From Spizellomyces sp. 'palustris' (lineage: Eukaryota > Chytridiomycota > Chytridiomycetes > Spizellomycetales > Spizellomycetaceae), in assembly GCA_006535965.1 (NCBI GenBank), contig QEAR01000040.1:115438-179437 (forward strand): DNA of 64,000 nt, written 5' to 3'. The first letter of the stretch is position 1; each line of letters begins with the position of its first letter. Below, in pieces: positions 24,905 to 35,872 of this stretch. The notes beneath the pieces are model-generated. The model worked only from the letters and a program-made list of their open reading frames with translations. It was not told the DNA's origin and searched no databases. The position numbers and the translations under genes are program-made.

Positions 24905-26338
24905 TTTTTATTCCCCAATTTATTCCCGTCTTACAATAGTTGCAAGATCTGGACAGAATGGTTTAACATGGAGCCATAATTTGCTATGAGTTGGACATGC
25001 TTGTATGCATAGTGCGTAGCATTAGATCACGGACAATACTATCATGAAAAAGGGTTGTTGTTGGGCACCAAGGGTAATGCGCGTTTAAACATTCTAGTGA
25101 TTTAGCAACATGTCAAACTGGGGATTCCGATTTTGACAGATGTGAGACGCAAAAGGACCATTGCCTCCTTCTCGTCCGCTATAACGAGATTTGGCTTTGT
25201 GATTATGCGTCTGATACAGAGACTGGGACTGTTGGTGAGACCCCAGGTAATGATCATAACCTGGGTCGCTTACATGAGCCAACCTGAACGATACCTCCTG
25301 GGGACGATCAACTCATGAAGCAAACAACCTTTTGGCAAGTGAAGTGCTTTGCTTTCTGGCAGGCGGCATGATTGAAACCTTTCTTACCAGAAAATCCTGC
25401 AACCTTGAACCCCCTGCTGAGTTAATCTGACTGTTGTCAGAACATTCAATCTATCAAGCTCCGTTAAAACTTCCGAGTTCAACAAAACGCTCTTGGTAAA
25501 TTCGCCCCCTAAATCAGATCCAAAATCCTTTATTTGATGGGGGGAATTGAACGGCAAAATTATTCAACATTCTCAGCCTACCACCAGCTTGCCTGTGTTT
25601 TCCAACCAACGCACTGCCAGAAACTGTGCTGCAAGTTGTGGTTCTCGTCCTGTAGCAGTCCTCCTTCCTTTCGGCTAAAAGAGCGGTATTCGCACTACCA
25701 CCTCCGTCCTCGTCTCTGGGGGCTCTCTTTACCACTAAAGTCAACCGCGAATGGGAAATAAACCCATCCTTTGAGCCTCATCCTCTCGCTCCCGTGGTTT
25801 CAAAAACCCACACCTACGTCGCCTGCATTTGGTACCAAATCCTCCTTTCCAAAACAAAAATGTTGAACCAATTCAAAGGGGGTCACGCGAGGTCACTGGG
25901 AGTAACACGAAACCTTAATTGCGTATTACCTAATACGCGTCAATAGTCTGCCAGTCTCTTCAATTTGCGAGATGCCGGTGTTTCCGGAGGGGGTGTCTGG
26001 TTTTGAGTTAAAAACGGCCGATACTTTCCTGCACTACCTCACGTGGCCGTCTACTCCACACATTGGGCAAACAACGGGAGACACAATGTTGTCAAACGAT
26101 CGGAAACTTGCCTTTGACAAAGGGCTGATACACAACAATGCCCAGAATGACATTAACGCTACCAGAGGAAACGGTTAACCATGTTGCCCGCTCCCCGCTC
26201 ATGTTCCTATCCATCGGGTAAAATGCCATACATCGTGACCATAGCTTACGGCTATTCTTCTTTCCTTTTTGTTGGGCGATGTTGGGACTAGATGGACGAG
26301 AATGGGATTGAGCGGGCGAAGAAACGAGCTAGGGCCGC
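24905..26338. other. 1.4 kb intergenic, bidirectional promoter region
   Basis: Separates the minus-strand coiled-coil gene from the plus-strand MFS gene. Only short, low-quality ORFs. No repeat or RNA gene noticed. Confidence 0.4.
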
Positions 26339-26348
26339 TTATAAAAAA
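26339..26348 (+). promoter_or_regulatory. TATA box of the MFS permease gene
   Basis: TTATAAAAAA about 145 bp upstream of the ATG at 26492, in an otherwise GC-richer stretch. It fits the inducible expression usual for nutrient permeases, but only the motif is seen. Confidence 0.5.
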
Positions 26349-26491
26349 GCGACGGATTTTCCCTCCCTCCGTTCGGCATAACTTCTATCATATCTCCGAT
26401 TTCCGCGATCATCTTTTGCACTAAAATCTTCTGATCGGCCTCTTGGATCTGCCTGTCAATCGCCAACAATAGCAGCAGAAGCACCGTAAAC

Positions 26492-28248
26492 ATGGCAGAT
26501 AATCCACCCGCCATAGACGAGAAGAAAAGCGCCGTCACCCTTACTGACATCGAGCCGACCGATGTCAGCGTGGTTGACGGCCAAGGCCGCCTGGTCTACT
26601 CGGAGGTATGTTCATTTTAATGTATCGCGCATGACAAGAGCAAAGGTCTAAGCCGCGTTTCCTTCCAGGCTGAGAGAAAACTCGTCCGAAAATTAGACCT
26701 TCGGCTCATGCCCATCCTCTTTATTGCTTATTTCCTCAGTATCGTTGATCGCTCCAATGTCTCATATGCCAAGATTGCCAACGCCGAAAAGCGAAACAAC
26801 TTGCAAGCCACGGCAAACATCAGCGATGAGCAATTTTCCGTTGCTCTGGCAGCATTCTTTGTCGGTTACATCGTTTTTGAAATCCCATCGAACCTCATAA
26901 TGAAGAAAGTCGCCGCCCCCATTTGGATCGCTCGTATCATGATCAGCTGGGGTATCGTCACGACCTTCCAAGTCCTCATAACCCAATCATGGCACTTTAT
27001 TCTTCTTCGCTTCCTTCTTGGTGTCTGCGAGGCCGGTTTCTTCCCTGGCGTTGTTTTGTACCTCACTTACTGGTATCGCAAACAAGAAGCTGCAAAGCGC
27101 ATTGCAGGCTTTTACGTTGCCACCACCGTGGCCGGCGTTGTTGGATCTGCCTGGGCTTACGGAGTTCAACAGTACGTAAATATGACTTGGCGTCGGATGT
27201 TTTGATCCCAACTCATCGTTCCATTCTACTTGTCAGGATGAACGGACGCCATGGTTACTACGGTTGGCAATGGTTGTTCCTCACATCGGGTATTCCAACC
27301 ATAGGTATGGGTATTCTCGTCTATTTCATTCTCCCTGCGACACCCGAATCTGTCACGAGCGGCCGGTGGTTGACGGCTGAGGAGAAAGAATTGGCATCGC
27401 AGCGTCTTCGGGTTGACGGTGTTGCTAAGCACGAAGAGAAATTCGAAAAGGGAGAGTTCATCAAGGTCTTCATTGACCCCAAAAACTGGTTGTTTATCAT
27501 CATGTACTTTGGAACGGTCATGTATGCCAACGCCCTTGGATTGTTCTTGCCTACCATCCTGTTCATGCGTACGTATTTGGGTAGATGTTCTCACCAAAGA
27601 CGTCGGTAACTAAATGAGCGGTTTCTACCTCTAGTGGGCTACACATCTCTTGATGCCACACGGATGTCCATCGCACCGTACGCTGCTGGCGCTGTGATGA
27701 CTATGGGAGCGGCGTGGGTCTCTGACCGCACGCGCCAACGTGCAGCACCGCTTTTCGTCACTGCGCTTATTGGATGTATTGGATTCACCGTCCTGGCCAC
27801 CACAGACTTGACTGATCGTGACGGAAAATACGCCGGATGTATCATTGCCGTGGCTGGTGTCTTTTCCGCCATCCCATTGGTTTTCTCCTGGCTCAGCAAC
27901 AACGTAAGGATCAGACGTTTTGCTCTCAATCTTTTATCTGTCCAATTAATCGATTCGTTCTCTTTTGAACCACAGCTAAAGACAAGTACTGGAGCTGCAA
28001 CAGCTATAGCACTCGTGTCATCCATTGGCAACTTGGGCAGTGTCGTAGCCTCCTACACTCAGTACAAGGACGATAAGCCGCAGTACCACCGCAGTCATAC
28101 CGTGAATGCCGTCGGAATGGCTCTCACAGCATTTGTGGCTGTAATCCTTCGTATTTGGTATCAACGCCTCAATGCCAAGCAGCGAACCACCTTCCAAGAT
28201 ACCGAGAGGGCCCAAGAAGGAAAGAAGCAAATTGTGTACATACTCTAA
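26492..28248 (+). CDS. MFS permease of the Dal5/Tna1 (anion:cation symporter) family, 496 aa
   Basis: Plasma-membrane symporter for small carboxylates such as allantoate, nicotinate or related vitamins. The exact substrate is not readable. Exons: 26492-26605, 26669-27171, 27237-27568, 27635-27903, 27976-28248, total 1491 nt. The fourth intron (72 nt) is stop-free in frame. Twelve membrane segments are expected. Family hallmarks visible are the first segment LFIAYFLSIVDRSNVSYAKI, FFVGYIVFEIPSNLIMKK, LLGVCEAGFFPGVVLYLTYWY, SGRWLTAEEKELASQRLR in the central loop, and SWLSNN plus SIGNLGSVVASY near the C-terminus. The N-terminal 50 residues are hydrophilic and cytosolic. It stands alone, with no metabolic cluster beside it. 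Confidence 0.93.
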
Positions 28249-28472
28249 GAAGTTTTGAGAGTAGAATGCTGATTGTGGGATTTCTGTATAATGAGTTGTT
28301 TTCCGTATGTAAATAAAATTTCTTGAAGCTCAAAGTAGCCATCGCCATTTGTCACCTGATAAAGCTGAATGCACGATATATTAGTGATACACGCCATGCA
28401 GGCCGCAGAAAGTTTCAACCCATCATCATATTCGTAATATAGACTTTTTAATGCTCACCCCCTCGCGCTGTC

Positions 28473-28919
28473 CTATGTGCACGGAGAGCAGCAGCACCTC
28501 ATCCAACCCAACGTCCATAACCACGTACTCCATGAACCATTTGTGGTGGAGGTGTCCAACAACCCAGTCTTCGAATCTACGGACTCTGCCTCCGACAAGG
28601 AATCATCCCATTCATGTACCTGGGATACATCTTCCGCATCTTTCTGGCCATAATCTATGGTATTCAGTCGGTCATGTACTGGAGTAGAAGAATGGGGCTT
28701 CTCCTTGTGCTTTTGTATCCTTTCTACTTTGGAGGTGAGTCTTGCAAGGTATCGCTCGGAATCGGTTTGCAAATTCCAGGTGGGAGTTGGTTCTGTTGAC
28801 GGGAGGATCTCACCGGGCCAAGATGAGTCAAAGGGGACTTGTTCGCTAGATCCGGAACCGTCGGAATAGCTGGATTCACAGATAATGCCCGAGTCTGCTC
28901 CGCCGTGTGAGGAGGTCAT
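28473..28919 (-). CDS. Hypothetical acidic Ser-rich protein with Cys-rich tail, 148 aa
   Basis: Intact single-exon ORF from an ATG at 28919. Composition is Ser/Thr/Glu-rich and largely disordered. The C-terminus switches to hydrophobic residues and cysteines (WSTWLWTLGWMRCCCSPCT), which would suit membrane association or S-acylation. Spacing of ~240 bp from the divergent RACK1 start suggests a shared upstream region. No family recognised. Confidence 0.5.
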   Translation of the reverse strand: MTSSHGGADSGIICESSYSDGSGSSEQVPFDSSWPGEILPSTEPTPTWNLQTDSERYLARLTSKVERIQKHKEKPHSSTPVHDRLNTIDYGQKDAEDVSQVHEWDDSLSEAESVDSKTGLLDTSTTNGSWSTWLWTLGWMRCCCSPCT

Positions 28920-29159
28920 TCCGAACCTGCTTTCTCACCATCACAGTGAGGTGCAGGCAGTCCAGAGGTTCAGATTGTAGTAATCATTTATTTATGGTAT
29001 TATGAAGCCACATTCCAATTGCTCAGATCACGTGTTACCTAGTCTTTTTGCTTGGTCCTTCGGCGATGGATTGGGACTCCTTCCTTCCGCTTGCCGTTCC
29101 ATTTTCGAGGAGGTCCTTGAGAGAACGCATTCTCGACGGGTTCAAAGTAGAAAGCAACA

Positions 29160-30960
29160 ATGGCTGATACGCTTATGCTTCGTGGAACCCTTAAGGGTAT
29201 GTAGTGGGTTGGTCTTCTGGTTTGAGCGTCAAGGCCGCCAAAGGTCGCGCATTGGACTTACGGCGCATATTTTGGCTTTGCGGAAAGATATTTGCGTTTT
29301 GTACTAACTTCTGCTTTGTTGCCTTCTTCGTTTATTGTACTATGCAGGTCACAGCGGTTGGGTCACCGCCATCGCTACCACCCCCGAGTCTCCTGACATG
29401 ATCTTGTCTGCTTCCCGGGGTATGTAAACTTTTGTGTGGCCATTGGGTTAAAAGAGGCTGAAAGGGTTGAAGCGGGACGACTTTGATGAAGTGTGGAGAG
29501 AATATTTCATTTGTGTATCATAACTGGGACGAGATGGATGGATGGATGGTTGCGGATGGATGTCACGATCGGATGGATGGATCAGGTTCACAATGCGACA
29601 TGTCCGAAATTGTGAGAAGGCATGAGATCAACCGCGTGATGAACTCTTTTCCGGCAATGAGCATGGAAACTGGCGATCATAGTGAGATGTGGCATTACAT
29701 TCCGATGCCAAAAGATTTGGGCGATTGGTCATTGGAGAGACTGATCGGCTGCTCCTAGAAGCTAGTTATAGCCCAAGGACAGTGCGATATGATCGGCTTG
29801 TGGATGTTGAAGAACGTCACCCCATTATGTGCGGTTATTAACAATCCTCATTACTTAATTTAGACAAGACCATCATCGTCTGGCACTTGACCCGCGATGA
29901 GCAGACCTACGGTGTTCCCCGTCGTGCCCTCACTGGTCACAACCACTTCGTCTCTGACGTTGTTATCTCCTCTGACGGCCAGTTCGCTCTCTCAGCTTCC
30001 TGGGGTGCGTTGTGAGGGTTATATTGTTGTGATGTGGTCATGTGTTGATGATTTTTGTATTTGATTCAAAGACAAGACGCTCCGCCTCTGGGACTTGAAC
30101 AGCGGCACTACCACCCGTCGTTTCGTCGGTCACACCAACGATGTCCTCTCCGTTTCCTTCTCCCCTGACAACCGTCAGATCGTGTCTGGATCCCGCGACA
30201 AGACCATCAAGTTGTGGAACACCCTTGGCGAGTGCAAGTTCAACATCACCGAGGACGGTCACACCGAATGGGTTTCATGCGTGCGCTTCTCCCCCAACCC
30301 TGCCAACCCTGTCATTGTTTCCTCTGGCTGGGACAAGCTTGTGAAGGTAAATATGGTCACTGGTCACCGGACAAGGCTTGTAGATGATTATATCCTTAGT
30401 ATTTGCTACTTCGGAGACTGGACAGTCCATGAGATCAATTTCCACCCATAGAATATGATACGAGCCTTGTTCGTGATTGTCTCTGAACAGGAGACAGATG
30501 TGTGAGAAGATTAGTGCTAATTCTCGTTTCGCAGGTGTGGGACTTAACCAAGTGCAAACTGAAGACCAACCACTACGGACACACCGGCTACATCAACAAC
30601 GTTACCATCTCTCCCGACGGTTCTCTTTGCGCTACCGGTGGAAAGGACGGCATCACCATGTTGTGGGACTTGAACGAAGGAAAGCACCTCTACTCACTCG
30701 ATGCTGGAGATGTCATCAACGCCCTTTGCTTCTCCCCCAACCGCTACTGGCTCTGCGCGGCCACTGGCTCTGGTATTAAGATCTGGGATTTGGAGAGCAA
30801 GAGCATTGTTGACGAGCTCCGTCCTGAGTTCCCTGAGCAAGGCAAAAAGGCCACTCCTCCCCAGTGTATTTCCATTGCCTGGTCTGCGGACGGTCAAACT
30901 CTCTTCTCTGGCTACACTGACAATGACATCCGCGTGTGGCAGGTTATCCGCTCAGCATAA
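29160..30960 (+). CDS. RACK1: RACK1 / Gbeta-like WD40 protein (Asc1, Cpc2), 316 aa
   Basis: Seven-bladed WD40 scaffold bound near the mRNA exit of the 40S ribosome and involved in translation control and kinase signalling. Exons: 29160-29196, 29348-29419, 29864-30004, 30072-30346, 30535-30960; total 951 nt, frame closed. Visible repeats include [80 protein letters not shown] and a final NDIRVWQV. Length equals the family norm (313-319). Intron 2 (444 nt) and intron 4 (188 nt) are far longer than the 50-80 nt usual here. Intron 4 carries a candidate C/D snoRNA, as the ASC1 intron does in budding yeast. Confidence 0.98.
29533..29585. repeat. GGAT microsatellite-like tract in RACK1 intron 2
   Basis: Interrupted tandem copies of GGAT (GATGGATGGATGG, CGGATGGATG, CGGATGGATGGATC) inside the unusually long 444-nt intron. 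No other element is evident in the intron apart from a weak C/D-like motif pair. Confidence 0.6.
30375..30466 (+). ncRNA. Candidate C/D-box snoRNA, U24/snR24-like, in RACK1 intron 4
   Basis: An 8-bp terminal stem pairs GGCTTGTA (30375-30382) with TACGAGCC (30459-30466), with one G-U. Next to it are a C-like box ATGATTA (30384-30390) and a D-like box ATGA (30455-30458). Between them lies TATTTGCTACT (30400-30410), the complement of the AGTAGCAAATA stretch of large-subunit rRNA that U24/snR24 targets. A small hairpin GACTG/CAGTC and a C'-like ATGAGAT follow, as in yeast snR24. In S. cerevisiae snR24 lies in the intron of ASC1, the RACK1 orthologue. The D box deviates from CTGA and the second guide (30442-30454) is not the usual U24 guide. 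Predicted role: 2'-O-methylation of 25S rRNA. Confidence 0.6.
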
Positions 30961-31420
30961 GTGTTTTGTTTGGATGGGGTAGGCGATGATGAGTGTGGGA
31001 TAGAGGGCAGCGGTTCATAGTGCATAGGCCACGTCTTTTGTATATTATGTGACGACCTGTGCTGATATGGCGGTGATCTTTTTCTATTCTCTCACCTCTC
31101 ATTGGTGGAGGTGGTGAAGGAACGGCAACAGAGGTTGAATGGAATGCAATGTATCTTAGCTCCATCGGGTGTGTATACCGCTTTCACATTAAATTTTAGA
31201 TTCCTATCTACACTGGGGGCTGTCCATGGCTCGCTTTTCCTATGTAACGCTAGTCCTCAAAGCATTTCTGCTAATCAGGAAAATGACAGAAAGTAAAGGT
31301 AATCAGGTCCCCCGGCAAGCCAACTCATATGACGCGACAATCGCCAAACCAAATGACAACGAATAATGATCTGGCCAATTTGTCGTTACGCACGACATCT
31401 ACGACGTCTGCGAGAACCAC
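30961..31420. other. Intergenic, RACK1 3' flank and upstream of the small membrane protein
   Basis: Contains the RACK1 3' UTR and probably the promoter of the next gene. No ORF or RNA gene supported. Confidence 0.4.
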
Positions 31421-31806
31421 ATGTCAGAAAGGCCCGTCACAACATACAAAGCGCCGGGAATACCAATCGAGTATGAGGTTCCCAGATGGACGCAACGATG
31501 GTTTCCGAATGAGAATCCTAACGTCAATTGGTTCCATATCTGGGTTGTTGCGCCTGGCTTGGTGAACCTCTGGTGGCCATCACCTGCGACAAAGATGCAG
31601 CACTGAAAGACCTTTTTATCAACATTAGGGAATGATCAGCTACAAACCAGGACTCGTCAAGTACACTCCGTTCATTGCAGGTTTCGTTGCGGCAACCCAC
31701 TGTAGGTTCACCATCATTCGAAACCGTTTTACAGATATTTAAGATTTCGAGTTTCATTTTAGTGTTCGCTATTGGCAAGAAGTTGGTTAGGAAGGTGTCG
31801 GTCTAA
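31421..31806 (+). CDS. Small membrane protein, 85 aa, three exons
   Basis: Exons: 31421-31561, 31629-31701, 31763-31806. Both introns (67 and 61 nt) are GT-AG and the joined frame closes at TAA. The N-terminal half is hydrophilic with IEYEVPRWTQRWFPNENPN. A hydrophobic stretch follows across the first junction (WVVAPGLGMISYKPG), then a transmembrane-like segment TPFIAGFVAATHLFAIGKKL and a basic tail. This resembles accessory subunits of mitochondrial inner-membrane complexes, but I cannot name one. The gene is not visible as one ORF; it rests on splice reconstruction and the coherent hydrophobic segment. Confidence 0.6.
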
Positions 31807-32135
31807 GAGTTATGTTTTTCTGTGCACCTGAGCAGTAATTGAAACAATATGGTTTTTTCGATGGGTATTTTTGTTTTGATCATATCTAAGCTTGTAATTG
31901 CAAATCAATTCCGCATACATGACCAGACTGCCTACATTATTGTATGTATGCGCCAGCATGTAACCGAATACCCTCACATAATACCTTTCAAATATATCAC
32001 ATAAGCTTTCGATCATTCCCCATAAACATTCAAGCAATTTTTTGTGTTCAACTCCAGCGAATTATGCTCCCTTTGAGCAATTCGGTGATTGCTATACCCG
32101 CCGCGGATGCAAAACTGATACATATCACGTCTGCG
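31807..32135. other. Intergenic
   Basis: AT-rich 3' flanks of two convergent genes. Nothing else seen. Confidence 0.4.
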
Positions 32136-33031
32136 TCAAACTAGCTCCTCCGTCCGCTTGGGAAGGACATAGGCAGTGCGAAACAGAGCACCGCACAAGA
32201 CACAGGACCGGTTTACTGATCCCCAGATACCTTGAGATGTGCCGTTACAGCATGCACAGAGAAGCAAACTGTTGACAGTATGGGTTAAAAGTTTGTTTTG
32301 AACCTCTATGGATAGCCGGTTGAAGAATGGGTCAAGCTCTGGCATAACCGGCCACTTCTCCTGGTACGTATCCGAAAGTAATTCATGCATTCCGTAAGCC
32401 ACGGCGAGATATAAACATCGGATCCAACTATCCGCCGGCGCTTTGGATAAAAATTCTTGGCAGCCTTGTCATAAAGCACCCGACGGATTAGCGGCCCGCA
32501 AAAGGTCCTCAAAGGTGCTCCAGGTGATCAAGTCCGGATGTCTGACAAAGTACAACTCGATATCATTTTTGAAGACAAGACCAAGTGGATCGCAAATATC
32601 AAGAAGCTTGGAAGCTATCTCCCCATTGAATTCGACTAAGTTGACGTAAATGCAGTCCAGAAATATTTTGAAGCCTTCTTCATCCGCGATGTCCTTCAGT
32701 GTAATCTCTCGCATTGACCTGCCAAACCCATCACCTCGGTGGTTCTCCATCCATGGCCAGTTGAACAATGCCCGAAAGTAGTCTGAGTGAACTTTGAGAA
32801 GCTCGGTGTGGATGTGGAATGCTGTAGAATCGACAACAATGCGAACATCCGCATCTGGGTAATTGTGTCGATCACTGATGACTATCGGCTTTTCAGCGTC
32901 AACAGCTTTACCGCTCGAATCGCAAGCTAAAAAGTATGAAATAGTATGCTGATTTGAATCCTTCTGCTACAGCTTTTTCATACATGATGATGGCCCTGAA
33001 ACTGAAACTTACGAGCCTCAGGATCGTTCAT
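32136..33031 (-). pseudogene. BTB/POZ-domain gene interrupted by an in-frame TGA
   Basis: Exon 1 33013-33031 (ATG) joins exon 2 at 32926 through an 86-nt GT-AG intron. The frame then reads a clear BTB domain: RHNYPDADVRIVVDSTAFH, HTELLKVHSDYFRALF, then a helical BACK-like part. TGA at 32469 stops it after ~158 residues. The same frame remains open for another 111 codons to 32136, with protein-like sequence starting CQEFLSKAPADSWIRCLYLA. With both parts the size would equal the 267-residue BTB-like protein at 11038-11841. No intron of plausible size removes the TGA. It is either a recent pseudogene, a truncated functional protein, stop readthrough, or a sequence error. Confidence 0.65.
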
Positions 33032-33473
33032 ACTAGGGCGGCAATGTTCGGTGTGGGGTGAGAATATGCTCACTCTTATTTTATATCCATAGGGCAGCCA
33101 GTGAACGGAGTTCCCACCTACCTTATCGCTAAGAATCAAAGGTTGGGCACCCCCCGCTTTTGTGGAGCTTGTGAGGATAGGCTGCGAGGCTGGGAAATGA
33201 CTCTGGTTAACGACGTGGGGGCTTGCCCCAAGCCATACACAAGAATGCGGACTATCGCTCGCACGTTCACCATTCACACCAAACCATGAGAAGAGTAGGA
33301 AACCTAGTCTCAACCTCCACAATGCGAAGGTTTCACTTATGGGCTCTGCTCAGTTGGACACACCGCGAGAAAGAGGCCTATTTTTTGTTTACTACAGCCA
33401 TATGTCCAAAGCATATTGGTGCAAAGTATAATATTTTGCGACAAAACTACGCAGACAAGAATATATCTGTATC
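33032..33473. other. Intergenic, divergent promoter region
   Basis: Lies between the minus-strand BTB gene and the plus-strand subtilase. No supported ORF or motif. Confidence 0.4.
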
Positions 33474-35183
33474 ATGCAGCGCTTTTCCATCATGGCGAGG
33501 CCCTCACGACGAATGCTCCGTGCACTATGGCTAATGATCACGCTCATCGTTCTTGGCATGGTGTATCTCACGGCAATATATTTCATTGGACCAACAAGAG
33601 GCTTCTACATGGCCCACGATCTTGAACAGAAGGCGATAAGTCGCTGTTCACAACCACATCCATCGAAATACCTAGTCACTCTTGCGCTTAATTCAGAACT
33701 TTCTGAGCATTTGGAAGACTTGTGGCAAGCAATTGATACCAATTATTCACAAGCCGTCCTACATACATGGAACATTGGCAGGTTCAATGGGTACAGCGTC
33801 AAGTTTCCGAACAAGAGTCAGTGTGTGAGATTCTGGACAGCATATGATGCAGGATTTTTTGGAGAGGCAGTGGCCCATGTAGAAAGGGACACCACTCAGA
33901 GAGTTGATATTCAAGAGGTGCAGGTTAATCCTCCTTGGGTATGCGTTCAAGTAATTGTTCCAACTAGGGGCAGCTAATGTACTGATTATATCCTCTTTCT
34001 GGGCACCAAGGGACTCGACCGCATCGATCAAAGAGCTTACCCTCTCGATGGACGTTACCAATCCTATCCAGATTCGGGTGGAGAAGGTGTTGACATTTAT
34101 ATCGTCGATACGTAAGATCATATCCCGCCGGCCAGCTGTGGGGGAATGAAAGGCATGTTCATCTAATCGTCTTGTAGCGGCATCAATATCAATCATGAGG
34201 ACTTTGAAGGTCGTGCGGTTTGGGGAACTACGACAAGATCCGATAATGCGTCCGACTTTGATGACAACGGTAAGCGGGAACTTTGCTAGCTTTTGTAAAG
34301 AACCGTATAATTATTCCGTGTGCCCATCACAGGGCATGGCAGCCACGTTGCCGGCATCGCAGGGAGTAAAACGTATGGTGTTGCAAAAAAAGCAAGATTA
34401 ATTGCTGTCAAGGCGCTGGATGCCGACGGCCATGGTCCCTACAGCGAACTCATTGAGGGGCTGCAGTGGGTGGCCAGGAATGCCCCTCAAACTGGGAATA
34501 AATCCATTGTTAAGTAAGCATACCACAAGAAGGAATATGAGATCTGCCACAAATCTTAACAGATTCGAGCAGTCTCTCCATTCAGGGTGAAGTGTCTCAA
34601 GCTCTCAATGGTGCAGTAACAGGCCTTCTCGATCTCGGCATTCATGTTGTCAGCGCTTCGGGCAACAGAGGTCAAGATGCGTGCGGCTTTTCTCCTGCAG
34701 CCATCACTACCAACACATCGGCCATCTCCGTCGGAGCCGTTGACGACTCGGACACAGAACCCGGCTTCAGCAACTACGGCGATTGCGTCAGTATCATGGG
34801 ACCTGGTGTCCGTATTCTGAGTGTCAATGCAGGTACCACAAGTGGACTTGAACTACTGCCAATATGAAGTGCAAACAGCTGAGTAACAGTGATTATATGT
34901 CAGATTCGAACAATGAAACCAGAGTTATGTCAGGCACCAGCATGGCCGCGCCGCATGGTATGGTCACTTTGCACGCACAGACGCAGCCAGGACACTGATT
35001 GCCATCCAACTAGTATCGGGAGTCCTTGCCATTCTACTCGCTGGAGCCGCCGCCGGGAATGGAATTCCAACTGACCCTGCTGGGCTGAAGAAGTACGTAC
35101 TCTCGCATGTGACAAAGGATGTAACGGCCTCGGATGGGACCGCGAAAGAGAATACTGGTGTCGTGTACATTGGGCCGACGTAA
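33474..35183 (+). CDS. Membrane-anchored subtilisin-like serine protease (S8, proteinase K type), 441 aa
   Basis: Exons: 33474-33938, 34011-34111, 34178-34269, 34333-34513, 34570-34832, 34904-34957, 35014-35183; total 1326 nt, all junctions in frame. The N-terminus is basic (MARPSRRMLR) then hydrophobic (LWLMITLIVLGMVYLTAIYF), a signal anchor rather than an obviously cleaved signal peptide. An I9-type propeptide follows (YLVTLALNS...). The catalytic triad is complete: Asp in YIVDTGIN, His in GHGSHVAG (Ser where Thr is usual), oxyanion Asn in SASGNRGQ, Ser in SGTSMAAPH. Substrate unknown. Topology suggests it works in the secretory pathway, vacuole or at the cell surface. Confidence 0.93.
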
Positions 35184-35872
35184 GCCCTTAAAAAATAGTA
35201 TTAGGCATGTCAATTGGTATATACATTTCCTGCAACAAGATGGCGAGGTTCACAAGGCATATGGGAAATTGAAAATGTGCATCATCAGTAGTTTGATCGT
35301 ATCTGAAGAAGGTCGATGCGATGAGGTGCCCAATCAGATGATGGTCTTCGTACACACAATCCAAAGTCAAGTACAAATCGTGCAAGACCCGACGAACACC
35401 CTGGTCATATTTAGCATCGATTGCCCATACCACCATGCCATGACCCGTAGTCACACCTCACAAATCTCCGAATGCCAGGCTGACCCGCGGCAAAGCCAGC
35501 AGTTGAGTGGTAATCATGATCCTGTTTCTCAGATATTTTACTGTTCAGTGTCCCCGCCCATGGCATTATGAATTGGCATTCCTTTCTCCGACCAAGGTTC
35601 TAAGGTGTCTACTCTTCTCGTCCCGGGCCCGCACTACTCACCTTGTACTTTTCCAACGAGAACAATAAATCTCCGAGCACGCTACCCATATTTAAACCAG
35701 ATCACTCCGCTCCCTCACTCGTGAATTCTGTTCTGTACTGTCAACTTTTCCTATATACTCTAGTCGTTTCGTCAACTTCGTTAGTCATTTCTGTCGACAT
35801 ACTAGTCTGTTACCCTCAACTGTTACATTGATAAAAGCACATCAAGACAGCACTGAAGGAAACTCCACAGCA
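35184..35872. other. Intergenic, promoter of the stathmin-like gene
   Basis: No supported ORF. ATATTTAAA at 35688-35696 is a TATA-like element ~180 bp upstream of the next ATG, followed by a C/T-rich leader. Confidence 0.45.
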
